This document shows, in pieces, positions 48,681 through 64,000 of a stretch of 64,000 bases of DNA. Under the pieces are notes generated by a model, which was given only the letters and a program-made list of their open reading frames with translations, made no database searches and was not told the origin of the DNA. Every line of letters starts with the position of its first letter. The stretch's first letter is position 1. Where the stretch lies: positions 919,835-983,834 of the forward strand of contig NW_024732415.1 of NCBI RefSeq assembly GCF_018991925.1, read 5' to 3'. The stretch comes from Homarus americanus (lineage: Eukaryota; Arthropoda; Malacostraca; Decapoda; Nephropidae). The translations under genes and the position numbers were made by a program.

Positions 48681-49899
48681 CATTATATTGTGCTATACAT
48701 TTATACACTGTTAACTGTACATATTTGTATACTGTACATGCTATACACCTGTACATTGCTATACCTTTGTTACTTTAAATACATTTACCTTTGTATACTG
48801 TCATAATTTTGTACACTGTCACACCCTTGTATACTGAGTCACCTTTGTATTCTCTCTGCCTCACGTTTTACACTGTACCTGTAGGCAGTGGCATAGATGA
48901 AGGTATTTTATTGGCAAAATCTTAGTTTCGATCACCCCTGTATGTAGATATCGAAACCTAACCTATCCTAACCTATCCTAATAGCTCAGTAACATTTAAA
49001 GGGTAGAGGACTGTGGCTGCCAACCTTCAGATATAAGTATGACACTTTTGATTGCTTAATTGATGGATTGATTGATTGATTGATTGATATTTAAACAAGG
49101 TACCATAGAATCAATGAGTAGAGTTTCTGAATACAGTATACTTGCTATATTAAGTTGTGTTTAATATGTACAGTATTTGAGGTTAGGTTAGTGTTTATAT
49201 ATCATTGAAACCGTTTATAAGTGTGTTCAGTGTATGAGTGTTTTGTCATTGCTTTAAGATGGGTTGCCAGAGGAGTATAATTGACCTACACTCTGAGATA
49301 ACTACTCACTTCACCCTCCTGACAACTGTACTGTACTATTGCTTTTCATTATACATTTAATGTGTTGTATGATGTATATTGATTAATGTTTGTATTCAGA
49401 AATGAGGAAAAAAATCAGAAATCCTTGAAAGTGCTGCTCAGTCACGAACATTTCTGATGCCGGAGTTTTATGATCTGTGTATCTGTGATGATGGGGGAGA
49501 AGATTTTTCAAGTAGCTGTATTATAATCTGTCATTGTAGAATTTAAAACAGGGGGGGTTAAAGACAAATAGCCTCCCCCCCCCCCCAGTTACTAAACACG
49601 AATATTTGTACATTGTATTGGAAGTGAATAATTGTTTTAAAATGTTGTTATCCCTGGGTAGAATTTCCTTGACCACCTACACTAAAACACAGCCCAAATC
49701 CATGGTGTTGAAGTTATACAGATGACAGGAGAGGAGAAACAGTATTAAAGATTAGAGTAATTAATTTTCCTTTATACACTGTGATTCATTCTTTCTCACT
49801 GTTGGTAATAAGGATAATATAAGCAGCCTTGAGTGAGCTGAAATGGGAATGGTGAGGTGGATGTGTAATGTGATACTGAAATTCAGAGCTAAGAGGGCA

Positions 49900-50220
49900 G
49901 CTGGGTACTGAGAATATTGGTGAAGTTCTGAGTAGATGTTGATATGGTTTGGGCATGTTGAGAGAATGGATGAGATAAATTGTGTCAAAAGATGTATGGG
50001 TCTAATTATGGAGGGGAGGAGAGGTAGTGGCAGGCCAAGAATGACAGAGAGAGATTGTAAGAAATGATAATAAGAGTTAAGAACCTGACAAAAGAAACTT
50101 GAAAAGACTACATATATAGCATAGAGAACTGCCGTCACATAATGCAGCTAACCCTTACTGACACAAGCTTGGAAAAGGGCAGTAAAATATTGTTAATGGC
50201 GATGATAATGATGACTGCTG
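49900..50220 (+). mobile_element. 3' remnant of a LINE reverse-transcriptase ORF
   Basis: One plus-strand frame reads WFGHVERMDE, then RRGSGRPRMTERDCKK before a stop. This is the GHVxRM...GxRxxGRPR signature at the C-terminus of many non-LTR retrotransposon proteins. A degenerate follow-on (RTAVT, PLLTQAWKRAVK) and a GATGATAATGATGA tail complete it. 5'-truncated, with stops: a dead copy. Confidence 0.7.
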
Positions 50221-51362
50221 TAAAAGATGCGTTCTGAGCACTCTGGTTCTCCCTACTGAAAATTATTCTTCTGGTATACTGCTGTTGTCTCACCCATCAC
50301 GGCATCACCCATCACCAGCACATCCTTCCCCCCAAAAGTCACTCGATGCCTTGCTCCCCAACTCATCCCTACTCACTGTTGCTTCCTAGAGGTCCATCTC
50401 CACCTCCGCATCTAATATATCCATCACCCTGTTCTTGTCATCAACCATCCAACATTTATTTTTTTCCTTTTTTACTATAATTCTCTTACCACTTGTTCAA
50501 TACCATCAGCAAACTCTGATCTTTCTTCCCAACAATTCTATTACTTCCATATCTCTTTATTTTTAATGGTCTTGTATTTATTCTCGGTGTTCAGTGGTCC
50601 AATATGTCGGTCTCAAGTATTTTATATCTGTTGCCTCTTGCTTGGTTAATCCTGTTACAACTAGAGTATGTCCTGCAGACCCATACAGTACTACAGGCTT
50701 AGATGTTCCGATACCCTGTACATAAACCCCATCTTTCTTTCTTTAAAATAACCCACTTGATAATTCTCTCTCGTCTCATGTTTCTCTATGTTCTCGTACC
50801 TATTTTATTTCTTTCATTTCCTCGGTTATTCTGTTATTCACTGTGTCATCATTTTATTCCATTCGTTGATCTATTCGCTAAAACCTCACCTCCTCCGTTC
50901 TATCTCCATTGAAATTAATCTTCGTATTCTATATTTTTATTATTGTTTATGTTTGTTATGATCTCTCACCCGCCACACACTTTTCCAAACTCATTTACTG
51001 TACCTGTCCTGTGCTGACGTGTGTGTATACGGTATTGTACGTACATGTCTCTTGAATCACCCTCCACAGCATTGTCATACGTAAAGGAACTCTGATCATT
51101 CTCCCATATGTAGCTACAGTACTCGATGTCATTATGAGTCGTGCTTAGGCCTCTCTTCCCTCTCCGTCTCTTCCTTTTAGGTGGTCTTTTAATACAATAC
51201 CCCCTCCATGTACACTACAGTAAATATTCAACAATCATGGCAACATTGCACATCCTTCAGTTTATAAAAAAGAGAAAGATAAATAAATGAGTCAATAAAA
51301 TACATAAATATGCCCTTTTTTTTTATGTTCGTGTACTTAGTTTGTGTTTATCCCCGACAGTG

Positions 51363-64000
<12,638 letters not shown>

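Larger units (their letters stand above)
47576..51360 (+). other. Region upstream of the first certain ROCK exon
   Basis: Holds CCACACCTTTGTAAACTCTATG repeats (48236-48300), a 20-bp minisatellite (48530-48680), a LINE remnant (49900-50220) and a C homopolymer (49577-49586). No other exon was recognised. It may be the first ROCK intron. Confidence 0.4.

Overview
The window is eukaryotic, intron-rich and dominated by simple repeats. An arthropod, probably a decapod crustacean, is suggested by the many interstitial TTAGG/CCTAA tracts (the arthropod telomere pentamer), by the very dense microsatellites and minisatellites, and by arthropod-like protein sequence in the clearest gene. The species assignment is inference. 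I found no bacterial-type genes, tRNA, rRNA or CRISPR array.

Three protein-coding loci are supported by splice sites whose phases agree from exon to exon. (1) About 2.38-6.56 kb, plus strand: the last two exons of a gene whose product ends in a KTYWL motif, like the end of a membrane guanylate cyclase catalytic domain, followed by a long Pro/Asn/His-rich tail ending in CIVL. (2) 29.67-18.70 kb, minus strand: a PI-PLC X-domain (PLCXD-like) gene in six exons with an unusual 285-residue N-terminal extension. The end of its second exon runs into a hairpin transposon remnant, and a conserved piece of the fold is missing there. (3) 51.36 kb to the right edge, plus strand: Rho-associated kinase (ROCK/Rok). 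The full kinase domain and the first part of the coiled coil are present in 14 exons; the remainder lies off the window. A possible first coding micro-exon sits at 47.57 kb.

Layout: 1-6.6 kb cyclase 3' end; 6.6-18.7 kb intergenic, with a GAGGACGATG-type minisatellite and a three-copy tandem array of about 1.2-1.4 kb units; 18.7-29.7 kb PLCXD; 29.7-47.5 kb intergenic, almost all repeats, with a LINE 3' end and two CpG-bearing promoter-like patches; 47.5-64 kb ROCK, with LINE and MITE remnants in its introns. The cyclase and PLCXD genes converge, while PLCXD and ROCK diverge. All three are signalling proteins (cGMP, phosphoinositide, Rho), but nothing in the sequence shows that they are co-regulated.

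The most striking pattern is that tandem duplications have copied splice sites at three exon borders: the acceptor of the cyclase exon and the donors of PLCXD exons 1 and 5. Each leaves decoy splice sites next to the real one, and using a decoy would end the protein at that border. The second theme is short palindromic DNA-transposon families (127 bp, 639 bp and about 130-175 bp) scattered through introns and spacers, one of them apparently damaging the PLCXD gene.
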